A stretch of 64,000 nucleotides of DNA from Pseudomonas sp. TH43 (GTDB taxonomy: Bacteria; Pseudomonadota; Gammaproteobacteria; Pseudomonadales; Pseudomonadaceae). Under the pieces are notes generated by a model that ran no database searches, was not told the origin of the DNA, and saw only the letters and a program-made list of their open reading frames with translations. Both the position numbers and the translations under genes were made by a program. Shown here piece after piece: positions 1-8,366 of the stretch (positions are counted from its first letter, which is position 1; each line of letters opens with the position of its first letter). The stretch is taken from assembly GCF_016650635.1 (NCBI RefSeq), contig NZ_JAEKFI010000004.1:248001-312000 (forward strand), in the 5' to 3' direction.

Positions 1-682
1 GATGAATCCCCTCGCCACAGAGTAGTTTCAGCGTTCAACCACGACTGAGGAACACATCGGCCAGCATTCGCGTTCCAGCAGGATGGCTTCGGTCATAAGC
101 GTCACTCAACATTCCAGGCTGACATAGTTTAGTGGCGAGGGGATTTATCCCCGCTGGGCTGCACAGCGGCCCCAACATTTTGTGAGCGCTGCGCACTCAA
201 ACGGGGATGAATCCCCTCGCCACACAGTAGTTTCAGCGTTCAACCACGACTGAGGAACACATCGGCCAGCGTTGGCGTTCCAGCAGGATGGCTTCGGTCA
301 TGAGCGTCACTCAACATTCCAGGCTGACAAAGTTTAGTGGCGAGGGGATTTATCCCCGCTGGGCTGCGCAGCGGCCCCAACATTTTGTGAGCGCTGCGCA
401 CTCAAACGGGGATGAATCCCCTCGCCACACAGTAGTTTCAGCGTTCAACCACGACTGAGGAACACATCGGCCAGCGTTGGCGTTCCAGCAGGATGGCTTC
501 GGTCACAAGCGTCACTCAACATTCCAGGCTGACAAAGTTCAGTGGCGAGGGGATTTATCCCCGCTGGGCTGCGCAGCGGCCCCAATATTTTGTGAGCGCT
601 GCGCACTCAAACGGGGATGAATCGCCTCGCCACACAGTAGTTTCAGCGTTCAACCACGACTGAGGAACACATCGGCCAGCAG
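1..682. repeat. 205-bp tandem repeat array (3 full units plus partial) containing a REP pair and the copied 3' end of a gene
   Basis: Units begin at 1, 206, 411 and 616, so the period is exactly 205 bp; the fourth is partial and runs into the ferredoxin-reductase gene. Each unit holds an inverted pair of REP sequences (core GAGGGGATTTATCCCC and its opposite, GGGGATGAATCCCCTC). It also holds a 32-bp block (651-682 in the gene) identical to the last codons and stop of the minus-strand reductase gene ending at 650. The units differ at only a few positions, suggesting recent expansion. Nothing else coding is seen in 1-649. Confidence 0.93.
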
Positions 683-1585
683 TTGATTGCGCGGCAGTCC
701 GGCCAGGTACAGGCGCTTGGCAAAGGCGTCGACACTGGCGGTCGAACCGCAGACTAAGGCCAGGGTTTGTCGGGAGACAAGGCGCAGTTGCGCCAAAGCG
801 GCGGCTGACTCGGCCGCCGTCCATAGATCGACACTCAGGTTTTCGCGCTGGGCGGCCAGTGCCGCAAGGGGTTTGGCCAGATAGTGCTCGCGCGCATCAT
901 GAGCCAGGTGAATGATGCGTATCGCGCCTTGGTGATCCTGGCGCAGAGCTTCGCGCAACACCCCGAACAATGGGCCCAATCCGGTGCCCGCCGCCAGCAG
1001 CCACAGCGGTCGGGTGTGCCAGTCCGGGTCGTAATGCAATGCGCCGCCACGCAGTTCGCCGAGGCGGACCGGGTCGCCGATCTGCAACCGCCGCGCCGCA
1101 TCGCTGAACTCACCCGGCTCGCGGCAATCGAGGTGGAACTCAAGAAAGCGGTCTTCTTCCGGCAAGCTCGCCAACGAATAAGGCCGGGCGATGTGGTTGA
1201 TCCACAGCACCAGATGTTGCCCGGCGCTGTAGCGCAATGGCCGTTGTGGGGTCAGGCGCAGACGCAGGACGTTGTCGCTGAGCCAGTCCAGTGCTTCGAC
1301 CACCGCCGGGCGACCATCGGCGACCGGGTCAAAGGTGTGCACGTGCAAATCTTCAACCACCTGACACTGACAGGCCAGGCGCCAGCCCTGCTGCCGCTGC
1401 TCGGCGTTCAAGGCATCCGGACGATTGTCTGCCGGCAAGCCTTGTACGCACTGCACCAGACACGCGTGGCAACTGCCGGCGCGGCAGCTGTATGGCACGG
1501 CCACGCCGTTTTGATTGAGGGCATCGAGCAGATTGCTGCCCGGCGCCACCGACCACAGCCGCTCACCGACGCGAAGTTCAGGCAT
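650..1585 (-). CDS. 2Fe-2S ferredoxin / FAD-NAD(P) reductase fusion protein
   Basis: A 311-residue iron-sulfur flavoprotein reductase that should pass electrons between NAD(P)H, flavin and a plant-type 2Fe-2S cluster. The N-terminal ferredoxin domain has the cysteine pattern C34-x4-C39-x2-C42 with the fourth cysteine at C72. An FAD-binding RPYS motif and a GTGLGP nucleotide-binding loop follow. The chosen ATG at 1585 overlaps the stop of the upstream cyclase gene by 8 bp, implying translational coupling; a longer in-frame extension upstream reads into the cyclase and has no family similarity. The physiological partner is unknown. From memory the same pairing with a SadC cyclase occurs in P. 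aeruginosa (PA4331-PA4332). The 3' end has been copied into the downstream tandem array. Confidence 0.87.
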   Translation of the reverse strand: MPELRVGERLWSVAPGSNLLDALNQNGVAVPYSCRAGSCHACLVQCVQGLPADNRPDALNAEQRQQGWRLACQCQVVEDLHVHTFDPVADGRPAVVEALDWLSDNVLRLRLTPQRPLRYSAGQHLVLWINHIARPYSLASLPEEDRFLEFHLDCREPGEFSDAARRLQIGDPVRLGELRGGALHYDPDWHTRPLWLLAAGTGLGPLFGVLREALRQDHQGAIRIIHLAHDAREHYLAKPLAALAAQRENLSVDLWTAAESAAALAQLRLVSRQTLALVCGSTASVDAFAKRLYLAGLPRNQLLADVFLSRG

Positions 1586-2696
1586 CGACGTTCTCCCACG
1601 CGGCCGCACAGCGATTGCGCCCGTCACGCTTGGCCCGATACAGCGCCTGATCGGCGCGCTGCAAAGCGTCGTCCAGATCATCACCCAAGGCCAACAGCGT
1701 CATACCGGCCGACAGGCTGAGATTGCGCACACTAAGGCCAATCAACTCAACATCGGTGAAGGCTATTCGCAAACGCTCACAGCAAGCGGTCAAGCGTTCG
1801 GCGTCGCAATCAGGCAGCAATACGACAAATTCTTCACCACCATAACGCGCCAGCACGTCGCCATCGCGCAGACACGCCTGCGCGACAGCGGCGAACGCCT
1901 GCAACACCTGGTCTCCGGCGGCATGGCCGTGCAGGTCGTTGATGCGCTTGAAATGGTCGAGGTCGATCAACGCCAGGCCATGCACCACATCGCTGTCCAG
2001 CGCATTCAGCTCACGTGAGGCCAGGCGCAGAAAGTGCCGGCGATTGAACAGCCCGGTCAGTTCGTCAGTGGCGACCAGGTCTTCGAGTTGGCGCATCATC
2101 CCGCGCAGCGTGTCCTGATGCGCCTGCAAGGCAAACCGGCGCTGGCGCATGCGTTGCCGCGAGGTCTGTACAAAGCGCGCGTAAAGCACCAGCCACGCCA
2201 GCACCATCGCCAGAATGCCCACCTGCAACGCAGCCAGCGCCGGCTCTGGCAGAAGAAAGTGGTAACCGTCCCAGAGCGTGATCGCGCAGAAACTGAAAAA
2301 CACCATCAGCGCGCAGCGAATGAACGCGCGTCGACTGAGGTGAAACAGGCCAAACAGCAGGATAAGTACATAAAAAACCAGAAAAGCGCCGCGCGCCTCA
2401 TCCAGATGAGCGATCAGCCAGGTCTGCCAGCCGAGGCCGAGCAGTACTTGCACTTCGGTCAGACTCGGGTCGGCGTAACGTTGGTTGCGGCCGGTCCAGA
2501 ACATCACAAACAGGGCCGCCTGAGTGATCACCACCAGTGCGCTGCCGATGGCCACAGCACTGAGGGTCTGGTCGTAATGCCCGGTAAAAAACGCCAGCCA
2601 CAGCAGCAGCAGAGCCAATCCGTAGGTGGCCGCAGCAAGGGCAAAACGTTTGAGCAGAAGACGTTGAATAGCGTTATGGGTCAATCGTTGACTCAC
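1578..2696 (-). CDS. membrane-bound diguanylate cyclase (GGDEF), SadC-like by position
   Basis: A 372-residue protein expected to make cyclic di-GMP from two GTP. The first ~175 residues are a run of about five to six hydrophobic helices with no recognised sensor domain. A charged linker and a C-terminal GGDEF domain with active-site loop YGGEEF follow. An RxxD inhibitory site (RDGD) lies five residues before it, so product inhibition is likely. It sits between a ferredoxin reductase and class I fumarase, the place occupied by sadC in P. aeruginosa as I recall; it is shorter than that SadC. The start is a GTG with no convincing ribosome binding site, so the N-terminus is uncertain. Confidence 0.85.
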   Translation of the reverse strand: MSQRLTHNAIQRLLLKRFALAAATYGLALLLLWLAFFTGHYDQTLSAVAIGSALVVITQAALFVMFWTGRNQRYADPSLTEVQVLLGLGWQTWLIAHLDEARGAFLVFYVLILLFGLFHLSRRAFIRCALMVFFSFCAITLWDGYHFLLPEPALAALQVGILAMVLAWLVLYARFVQTSRQRMRQRRFALQAHQDTLRGMMRQLEDLVATDELTGLFNRRHFLRLASRELNALDSDVVHGLALIDLDHFKRINDLHGHAAGDQVLQAFAAVAQACLRDGDVLARYGGEEFVVLLPDCDAERLTACCERLRIAFTDVELIGLSVRNLSLSAGMTLLALGDDLDDALQRADQALYRAKRDGRNRCAAAWENVDA

Positions 2697-2818
2697 CGTG
2701 CGATAGGAGGCTGACCGAGTGTCCTACTCTACAGACCGGCTGCCACTTTAGTGGCGTAGTCGATAAATGACCACCGATTTTCGGGCTCGAAATTTGACGT
2801 CAAAAGTGCGGCTGCAAA

Positions 2819-2985
2819 GCCCCTCACCCTAGCCCTCTCCCGGAGGGAGAGGGGACTGACCGTGTTGTTTATCCGATGTACACCGACCTGAAATACCGCG
2901 TCGAACTCAGGTTTGAACGGCATGAAGATCGGCTCCCTTTCCCCCTCGCCCCCTTGGGGGAGAGGGCTGGGGTGAGGGGGAAGAT
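2819..2985. repeat. inverted pair of GC-rich intergenic repeats
   Basis: Two oppositely oriented copies of a Pseudomonas-type repeat: one around 2819-2856 (CCCTCACCCTAGCCCTCTCC...) and its reverse around 2935-2985 (GGGAGAGGGCTGGGGTGAGG). They lie in the 564-bp gap between the cyclase start and fumarase. I see no gene in this gap; the short ORFs there have no start signals. Confidence 0.75.
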
Positions 2986-3066
2986 CTTGAACTGCAAACC
3001 CGACGTCCGATATTCGCCCACCCATGCGACCAACGAATGACTGCCGGCGCGTGTATGCCTCACCGA

Positions 3067-3092
3067 GGCGCGGTATACTGCCGCGCCTTTTT
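3067..3092 (+). terminator. GC hairpin followed by T-run in the fumarase leader
   Basis: A perfect 7-bp stem GGCGCGG / CCGCGCC with loop TATACTG, followed by TTTTT. The loop also reads as a good sigma-70 -10 hexamer (TATACT), so the element may be a promoter, a terminator or an attenuator for the downstream fumarase gene. No plus-strand gene ends just upstream, which makes simple termination less likely. Confidence 0.45.
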
Positions 3093-3133
3093 AGCGTCGC
3101 GCCAGCAGCCCCGGCGTGCCCGGCCCAAAGGGC

Positions 3134-3221
3134 CAGCTTCAAGTTGCAAGCTCCAAGCCGCCAGCTCAAGCAGTCCGCGTACTGCTTCAACTTGCCGCTC
3201 AAAGCTTGATGCTCAAAGCTG
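3134..3221. repeat. imperfect inverted repeat upstream of fumarase
   Basis: AGCTTCAAGTTGCAAGCT-type sequence on the left and its approximate inverse CAACTTGCCGCTCAAAGCTTG on the right. A related element lies at 29866-29941, so this is a dispersed family different from the REPs. Confidence 0.55.
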
Positions 3222-3260
3222 CCCCATAGAATGTTCCCGTCTTTTAGAGGAGCGCGACTC

Positions 3261-4784
3261 ATGACCGTGATCAAGCAAGACGACCTGATTCAGAGCGTTG
3301 CCGACGCCCTGCAGTTCATTTCCTATTACCACCCCGTGGATTTCATCCAGGCGATGCACGAAGCCTACCTGCGCGAAGAATCGCCAGCAGCCCGTGACTC
3401 GATGGCGCAAATCCTGATCAACTCGCGCATGTGTGCCACCGGCCATCGCCCGATCTGCCAGGACACCGGTATCGTTACCGTGTTCGTGCGCGTCGGCATG
3501 GACGTGCGTTGGGATGGCGCCACCATGGGCCTGGACGACATGATCAACGAAGGCGTGCGTCGCGCCTACAACCTGCCGGAAAACGTCCTGCGTGCCTCGA
3601 TCCTCGCCGACCCGGCGGGCGCTCGTAAAAACACCAAGGACAACACCCCGGCCGTCATTCACTACTCCATCGTCCCGGGCAACACCGTGGAAGTGGACGT
3701 GGCGGCCAAGGGCGGCGGTTCCGAGAACAAGTCGAAAATGGCCATGCTCAACCCGTCCGACTCGATCGTCGACTGGGTGCTGAAAACCGTTCCGACCATG
3801 GGTGCCGGCTGGTGCCCACCGGGCATGCTCGGTATTGGCATCGGCGGCACCGCCGAGAAAGCTGCAGTGATGGCCAAAGAAGTGTTGATGGAATCCATCG
3901 ACATTCACGAGCTGAAAGCCCGTGGCCCACAGAACCGCATCGAAGAAATGCGTCTGGAGCTGTTCGAGAAGGTCAACCAGTTGGGCATCGGCGCCCAGGG
4001 CCTCGGTGGCCTGACCACCGTGCTCGACGTGAAGATCATGGATTACCCGACCCACGCAGCCTCGCTGCCGGTGTGCATGATCCCGAACTGCGCCGCCACC
4101 CGTCACGCGCACTTTGTGCTCGACGGTTCCGGCCCGGCCTCGCTGGAAGCGCCACCGCTGGACGCCTACCCGGAAATCGTCTGGGAAGCCGGCCCATCGG
4201 CCCGTCGCGTCAACCTCGACACCCTGACCCCGGAAGACGTGCAGAGCTGGAAGCCGGGCGAAACCGTCCTGCTCAACGGCAAAATGCTCACCGGTCGCGA
4301 CGCTGCGCACAAGCGCATGGTCGAGATGCTCAACAAGGGTGAAACCCTGCCGGTAGACCTCAAAGGTCGCTTCATCTACTACGTCGGCCCGGTTGATCCG
4401 GTCGGTGACGAAGTGGTGGGCCCGGCAGGCCCGACCACCGCGACGCGGATGGACAAGTTCACCCGTCAGATCCTTGAGCAAACCGGCTTGCTGGGCATGA
4501 TCGGCAAATCCGAGCGCGGCCCGACCGCGATCGAAGCGATCAAGGACAACAAAGCCGTGTACCTGATGGCCGTCGGCGGCGCTGCTTACCTGGTCGCGCA
4601 AGCGATCAAGAAGTCGAAAGTGCTGGCGTTTGCCGAACTGGGCATGGAAGCGATCTACGAGTTCGAGGTCAAGGACATGCCGGTCACCGTTGCGGTGGAC
4701 AGCAAAGGTGAGTCGGTACACATCACCGGCCCGGCGATCTGGCAGCAGAAGATCAGCGAAAGCCTGGCGGTAGAAGTGCAGTAA
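3261..4784 (+). CDS. fumarate hydratase, class I (iron-sulfur)
   Basis: Interconverts fumarate and malate in the TCA cycle using an oxygen-sensitive 4Fe-4S cluster. The 507-residue product has the fused alpha and beta domains of class I fumarases; a cluster-ligand cysteine is in GHRPICQDTG (C66) and further conserved cysteines are in LPVCMIPNC. The ATG at 3261 follows AGAGGAG at a normal distance; an in-frame ATG 30 bp upstream lacks one. The gene stands alone, with a strong terminator right after it, and is positionally matched, from memory, by PA4333. Confidence 0.95.
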   Translation: MTVIKQDDLIQSVADALQFISYYHPVDFIQAMHEAYLREESPAARDSMAQILINSRMCATGHRPICQDTGIVTVFVRVGMDVRWDGATMGLDDMINEGVRRAYNLPENVLRASILADPAGARKNTKDNTPAVIHYSIVPGNTVEVDVAAKGGGSENKSKMAMLNPSDSIVDWVLKTVPTMGAGWCPPGMLGIGIGGTAEKAAVMAKEVLMESIDIHELKARGPQNRIEEMRLELFEKVNQLGIGAQGLGGLTTVLDVKIMDYPTHAASLPVCMIPNCAATRHAHFVLDGSGPASLEAPPLDAYPEIVWEAGPSARRVNLDTLTPEDVQSWKPGETVLLNGKMLTGRDAAHKRMVEMLNKGETLPVDLKGRFIYYVGPVDPVGDEVVGPAGPTTATRMDKFTRQILEQTGLLGMIGKSERGPTAIEAIKDNKAVYLMAVGGAAYLVAQAIKKSKVLAFAELGMEAIYEFEVKDMPVTVAVDSKGESVHITGPAIWQQKISESLAVEVQ

Positions 4785-4801
4785 GCGCTTACTCTGCAAA
4801 T

Positions 4802-4838
4802 AAGGCCGGTACATTGAAAGGTGTTCCGGCCTTTTTAA
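4802..4838 (+). terminator. rho-independent terminator of fumarase gene
   Basis: Stem AAGGCCGG / CCGGCCTT separated by about 17 nt, then TTTTTAA, 18 bp after the fumarase stop. Confidence 0.85.
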
Positions 4839-4982
4839 TTCATCAAATTAAATTGTTATGTCGCGTTCATACCCATTTCGCGGTTTTAGGTATAAGCGAG
4901 TGAGTTTTTCGTAAGGCCCACACTGTCCGCGCACGATGGCATGCTATGGTGCGCGCTCGAATTTTCGACTGCCTATCACGCC

Positions 4983-6743
4983 ATGCCTGCGACTTCCCGT
5001 ACCTTGCGCCTGTCGTTGTATACCCTGCTGATCATCGCCGGTGCGGCCCTTGCCGCCACGCTTGCCATCCGCCACGCCGAGCGTCAGGCGATGGTCGAGG
5101 ACGCGGCTCGCGCCAACCAGCAACTGGCGTTGTATGCCAACTCGCTGCACACCCTGATTGATCGCTACCGCGCCCTCCCCGCCGTACTCGCGCTGGACCC
5201 GCAATTGCGAGCAGCGTTGGCCGGCCCGGTCGATGCAGAGCAGCAAGCGGCACTCAATCTGAAACTGGAAAAGATCAACGGCGCGGCGCAGTCCTCGACC
5301 CTTGAACTGCTCGATCACACCGGCCTGGCCGTGGCGGCGAGCAACTGGCGTTTGCCGAGCAGTTACGTCGGTCACAACTATGGCTTCCGCCCGTATTTCA
5401 GCCAGACCCGCACTCAGGGTTCCGGGCGTTTTTATGCCGTGGGCGTGACGAGTGGGATTCCCGGTTATTTTCTCTCCAGCGCGGTGCTCGGCGACCACGA
5501 CGAGTTCCTCGGGGCGATGGTAGTCAAGCTGGAATTCCCCGAGCTGGAACGTGAGTGGAGCCAGGGCAGCGACACCCTGCTGGTCAGCGATGCGCGCGGC
5601 ATTATCTTTATCGCCAATCAGCCCGGTTGGCGCTATCGCCTGCTGCGCCCGTTGAGCGCCGCCGATCATGCCGACATCAAAGCCACGCGGCAGTACGACA
5701 AACAAGCGTTGGCCCCTTTGACGCATCTGTCGTTGCGCCGCTTCGATGACAACAGCGATCTGCGTCGCGTCGAAGGCCCTGAAGGCACGGCGGATTACCT
5801 GTGGGAATCATTGCCGCTGACCGCCGAAGGCTGGACGTTGCATCTGCTGCGGCATCCGCAGGTGGCCTTCGAAGACTTGCGCAACGCCGGGCTCGCCGCT
5901 GCCGGCGTGTGGCTGGCGCTGGTGTTTCTGTTGCTGTTCCTCAACCAGCGCTGGCGTCTGGCGAAGCTGCGCCAGCGCAGCCGTGAAGAGCTGGAGCAAC
6001 TGGTCGAAGAACGCACCCGCGATTTGCGCACGGCGCAGGACGGTCTGGTGCAATCGGCCAAACTCGCGGCGCTGGGGCAAATGTCCGCGGCGCTGGCCCA
6101 CGAGATCAATCAACCGCTGACCGCGCAGCGCATGCAACTGGCGACCCTGCGCCTGCTGCTCGATCATGGCCGCGTCGACGATGCCTACAAGGCGTTGAAA
6201 CCGGTAGATGACATGCTCACGCGGATGGCAGCCCTCACCGGCCATCTGAAAACCTTCGCCCGCAAGAGCCCAAGCGGATTGCGCGAGCGTCTGGATCTGG
6301 CGACGGTAGTCGATCAATCCCTGCAACTGCTCGACGCGCGGATGCGCGATGAACAAGTCAGCCTGGTGCTGCACCTGACGCGTCCGGCGTGGGTGCGCGG
6401 GGACGCGATTCGCCTCGAACAGGTGCTGATCAATCTGCTGCGCAACGCCCTCGACGCCTTGCAGGGCAAGCCGTGCAAACGTCTGGAAATACGTCTGGAG
6501 GCCGACGAGCAACTATGGCGACTGAGCGTCAGCGACAATGGCGGCGGCATCGCCGAAGAACATCTGAACCAGGTGTTTGATCCGTTCTTCACCACCAAAC
6601 CGGTAGGCGACGGCCTGGGTCTTGGGCTGGCGGTATCCTTCGCTATCGTGCATGAATCCGGCGGGCGCTTAAGCGCAGAGAATGGCGACAGTGGCGCGGT
6701 GTTCAGCCTGACCTTGCCGATCGATCTGGAGGCGCATATCTGA
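4983..6743 (+). CDS. DctB/MifS-family sensor histidine kinase
   Basis: A 586-residue membrane kinase. The N-terminal transmembrane helix is at about residues 11-33, then a large periplasmic Cache-type sensing region to ~300, a second helix (LAAAGVWLALVFLLLFL), a coiled linker and a kinase core. The H-box is HEINQPLTAQRMQLATLRLL, typical of DctB; the ATPase has N (NLLRNALDAL), G1 (DNGGGI) and G2 (DGLGLGLAV) boxes. The start at 4983 puts the hydrophobic helix near the N-terminus. It overlaps the partner regulator by 1 nt. With kgtP two genes downstream, the likely signal is alpha-ketoglutarate, as for MifS of P. aeruginosa, rather than C4-dicarboxylates; that is inference from context. Confidence 0.88.
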   Translation: MPATSRTLRLSLYTLLIIAGAALAATLAIRHAERQAMVEDAARANQQLALYANSLHTLIDRYRALPAVLALDPQLRAALAGPVDAEQQAALNLKLEKINGAAQSSTLELLDHTGLAVAASNWRLPSSYVGHNYGFRPYFSQTRTQGSGRFYAVGVTSGIPGYFLSSAVLGDHDEFLGAMVVKLEFPELEREWSQGSDTLLVSDARGIIFIANQPGWRYRLLRPLSAADHADIKATRQYDKQALAPLTHLSLRRFDDNSDLRRVEGPEGTADYLWESLPLTAEGWTLHLLRHPQVAFEDLRNAGLAAAGVWLALVFLLLFLNQRWRLAKLRQRSREELEQLVEERTRDLRTAQDGLVQSAKLAALGQMSAALAHEINQPLTAQRMQLATLRLLLDHGRVDDAYKALKPVDDMLTRMAALTGHLKTFARKSPSGLRERLDLATVVDQSLQLLDARMRDEQVSLVLHLTRPAWVRGDAIRLEQVLINLLRNALDALQGKPCKRLEIRLEADEQLWRLSVSDNGGGIAEEHLNQVFDPFFTTKPVGDGLGLGLAVSFAIVHESGGRLSAENGDSGAVFSLTLPIDLEAHI

Positions 6744-8074
6744 TGCTCAATTCGGTGATGGTGGTCGATGACGAAAGCAGCATTCGCAACGCGGTAGAGC
6801 AGTGGCTGAGCCTGTCGGGGTTCGAGGTGCAGTTGTTCAGTCGCGCTGAAGAATGCCTCGCCGCCCTGCCCGCGCACTATGCCGGGGTGATCCTCAGCGA
6901 CGTGCGCATGCCCGGTATCGGCGGGCTGGCGTTGTTGGCTGAAGTGCACAAGCGCGACGCCGATCTGCCGGTGATTCTGCTCACTGGCCACGGCGATGTG
7001 CCGATGGCGGTCGAAGCGATGCGAGATGGCGCCTACGACTTCCTGGAAAAACCGTTCAGCCCGCAAACCCTGCTGGGCAGCTTGCGCCGGGCCCTCGACA
7101 AACGCCGCCTGGTCCTGGAAAACCGTGCCCTGCACGAGCAGGCCGACAACCGCGCCAAACTCGACACGACGCTGCTGGGGGTTTCCCGTGGCTTGCAGAC
7201 GCTGCGTCGGCAGGTGCTGGATCTGGCGGGGCTGCCGGTCAATGTGCTGATCCGTGGCGAGACCGGCAGCGGCAAGGAACTGGTTGCCCGTTGTCTGCAT
7301 GATTTCGGTCCACGGGCGGACAAGCCCTTTGTGGCGCTGAACTGTGCGGCGATCCCTGAGCAATTGTTCGAGGCCGAGTTGTTCGGACATGAGAGTGGCG
7401 CCTTTACCGGCGCCTCCGGCAAGCGCATCGGCAAACTCGAATACGCCGATGGCGGCACACTGTTTCTCGACGAAATCGAAAGCATGCCGCTGGCCCAGCA
7501 AGTGAAACTGCTGCGGGTATTGCAAGAACAGAAACTTGAGCGATTGGGCTCGAATCAGAGTATTCGCGTGGACCTGCGGATCGTCGCGGCGACCAAACCC
7601 GACTTGCTCGACGAAGCCCGCGCCGGACGCTTTCGTGAGGATCTGGCGTATCGACTGAACGTCGCCGAACTGCGTTTGCCGCCGCTGCGGGAGCGGCGTG
7701 AAGACATTCCGTTGCTGTTCGAGAACTTTGCCCAGAGTGCGGCGCAGCGCCTCGGCCGGACTTTCCCGCCGCTAACGGGCGCGCAGTTGAGTCATCTGCT
7801 CAGCCATGACTGGCCGGGCAACGTGCGTGAACTGGCCAACGTCGCCGAACGCCAGGTGCTGGGGCTGGATGAGCCGTCGCCAGGGATTGATCCCGGCCAG
7901 TCGCTCGCGGCGCAGCAGGAGGCATTTGAAGCGCAGTGCTTGCGCGCGGCGCTGACGCGGCACAAGGGCGATGTGAAAGCGGTGCTTGAAGAACTGCAAC
8001 TGCCGCGCCGGACCTTCAATGAAAAGATGCAGCGGCATGGGTTGAGTCGGGAGATGTTTGTTTCAGGCAGCTGA
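6743..8074 (+). CDS. DctD/MifR-family sigma-54-dependent response regulator
   Basis: A 443-residue activator with three domains. The receiver has its phospho-acceptor Asp in VILSDVRMPG. The AAA+ domain has Walker A GETGSGKE, the sigma-54 contact loop GAFTGA and Walker B GGTLFLDEIE. The C-terminal Fis-type helix-turn-helix ends RRTFNEKMQRHGL. The ATG overlaps the kinase stop (TGATG). The expected target is the kgtP promoter, where a -24/-12 element and paired upstream sites are visible. From memory its length suits MifR better than the longer DctD. Confidence 0.9.
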   Translation: MLNSVMVVDDESSIRNAVEQWLSLSGFEVQLFSRAEECLAALPAHYAGVILSDVRMPGIGGLALLAEVHKRDADLPVILLTGHGDVPMAVEAMRDGAYDFLEKPFSPQTLLGSLRRALDKRRLVLENRALHEQADNRAKLDTTLLGVSRGLQTLRRQVLDLAGLPVNVLIRGETGSGKELVARCLHDFGPRADKPFVALNCAAIPEQLFEAELFGHESGAFTGASGKRIGKLEYADGGTLFLDEIESMPLAQQVKLLRVLQEQKLERLGSNQSIRVDLRIVAATKPDLLDEARAGRFREDLAYRLNVAELRLPPLRERREDIPLLFENFAQSAAQRLGRTFPPLTGAQLSHLLSHDWPGNVRELANVAERQVLGLDEPSPGIDPGQSLAAQQEAFEAQCLRAALTRHKGDVKAVLEELQLPRRTFNEKMQRHGLSREMFVSGS

Positions 8075-8096
8075 GTTTTTCAGCGCATTATCCGGC

Positions 8097-8168
8097 GTCT
8101 TCGCGAACAGGCTCGCTCCCACCTTGGAAATGCATTTCCCTGTGGGAGCGAGCCTGCTCGCGAAGACG
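8097..8168. repeat. inverted REP pair
   Basis: GTCTTCGCGAACAGGCTCGC and its inverse GCGAGCCTGCTCGCGAAGAC around a short spacer, between the regulator stop and the kgtP control region. Confidence 0.85.
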
Positions 8169-8196
8169 TCAGCAGATCCCCGCAAATGCTCAGATG

Positions 8197-8248
8197 CATA
8201 AGCAAATTTCCGCTCACCAGTAGTGCCCCATAAGCGGATTTCCGCTCA
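8197..8248 (+). promoter_or_regulatory. paired upstream activator sites for the sigma-54 regulator
   Basis: Two direct copies of CATAAGCnnATTTCCGCTCA start at 8197 and 8229, 32 bp (three helical turns) apart. The second contains a perfect palindrome AGCGG-ATTT-CCGCT and the first a weaker version. They lie 40-90 bp upstream of the -24/-12 element, as expected for binding sites of a dimeric activator such as MifR/DctD. Binding is inferred. Confidence 0.7.
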
Positions 8249-8287
8249 GCAAACTCCCTCACCCCCTCTAAACCGGCCTTCTCCCCG

Positions 8288-8304
8288 TTGGCACAGCTCC
8301 TGCT
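8288..8304 (+). promoter_or_regulatory. sigma-54 promoter (-24/-12) of kgtP
   Basis: TTGGCACAGCTCCTGCT matches the YTGGCACGrNNNTTGCW consensus with the essential GG and GC doublets in exact spacing. It ends 62 bp before the kgtP start and directly follows the paired sites at 8197-8248. Confidence 0.8.
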
Positions 8305-8366
8305 ATAGCCCCCACAGGCTGCGTTTCTACGCGCTCCACAAAAACAATTAAACGAAGGATCCTTCA

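Noticed and set aside
3213-4814. 533-residue minus-strand ORF opposite fumarase
   Set aside because: It mirrors the codon structure of the fumarase gene and has no recognisable domain; the plus-strand protein is a clear class I fumarase.
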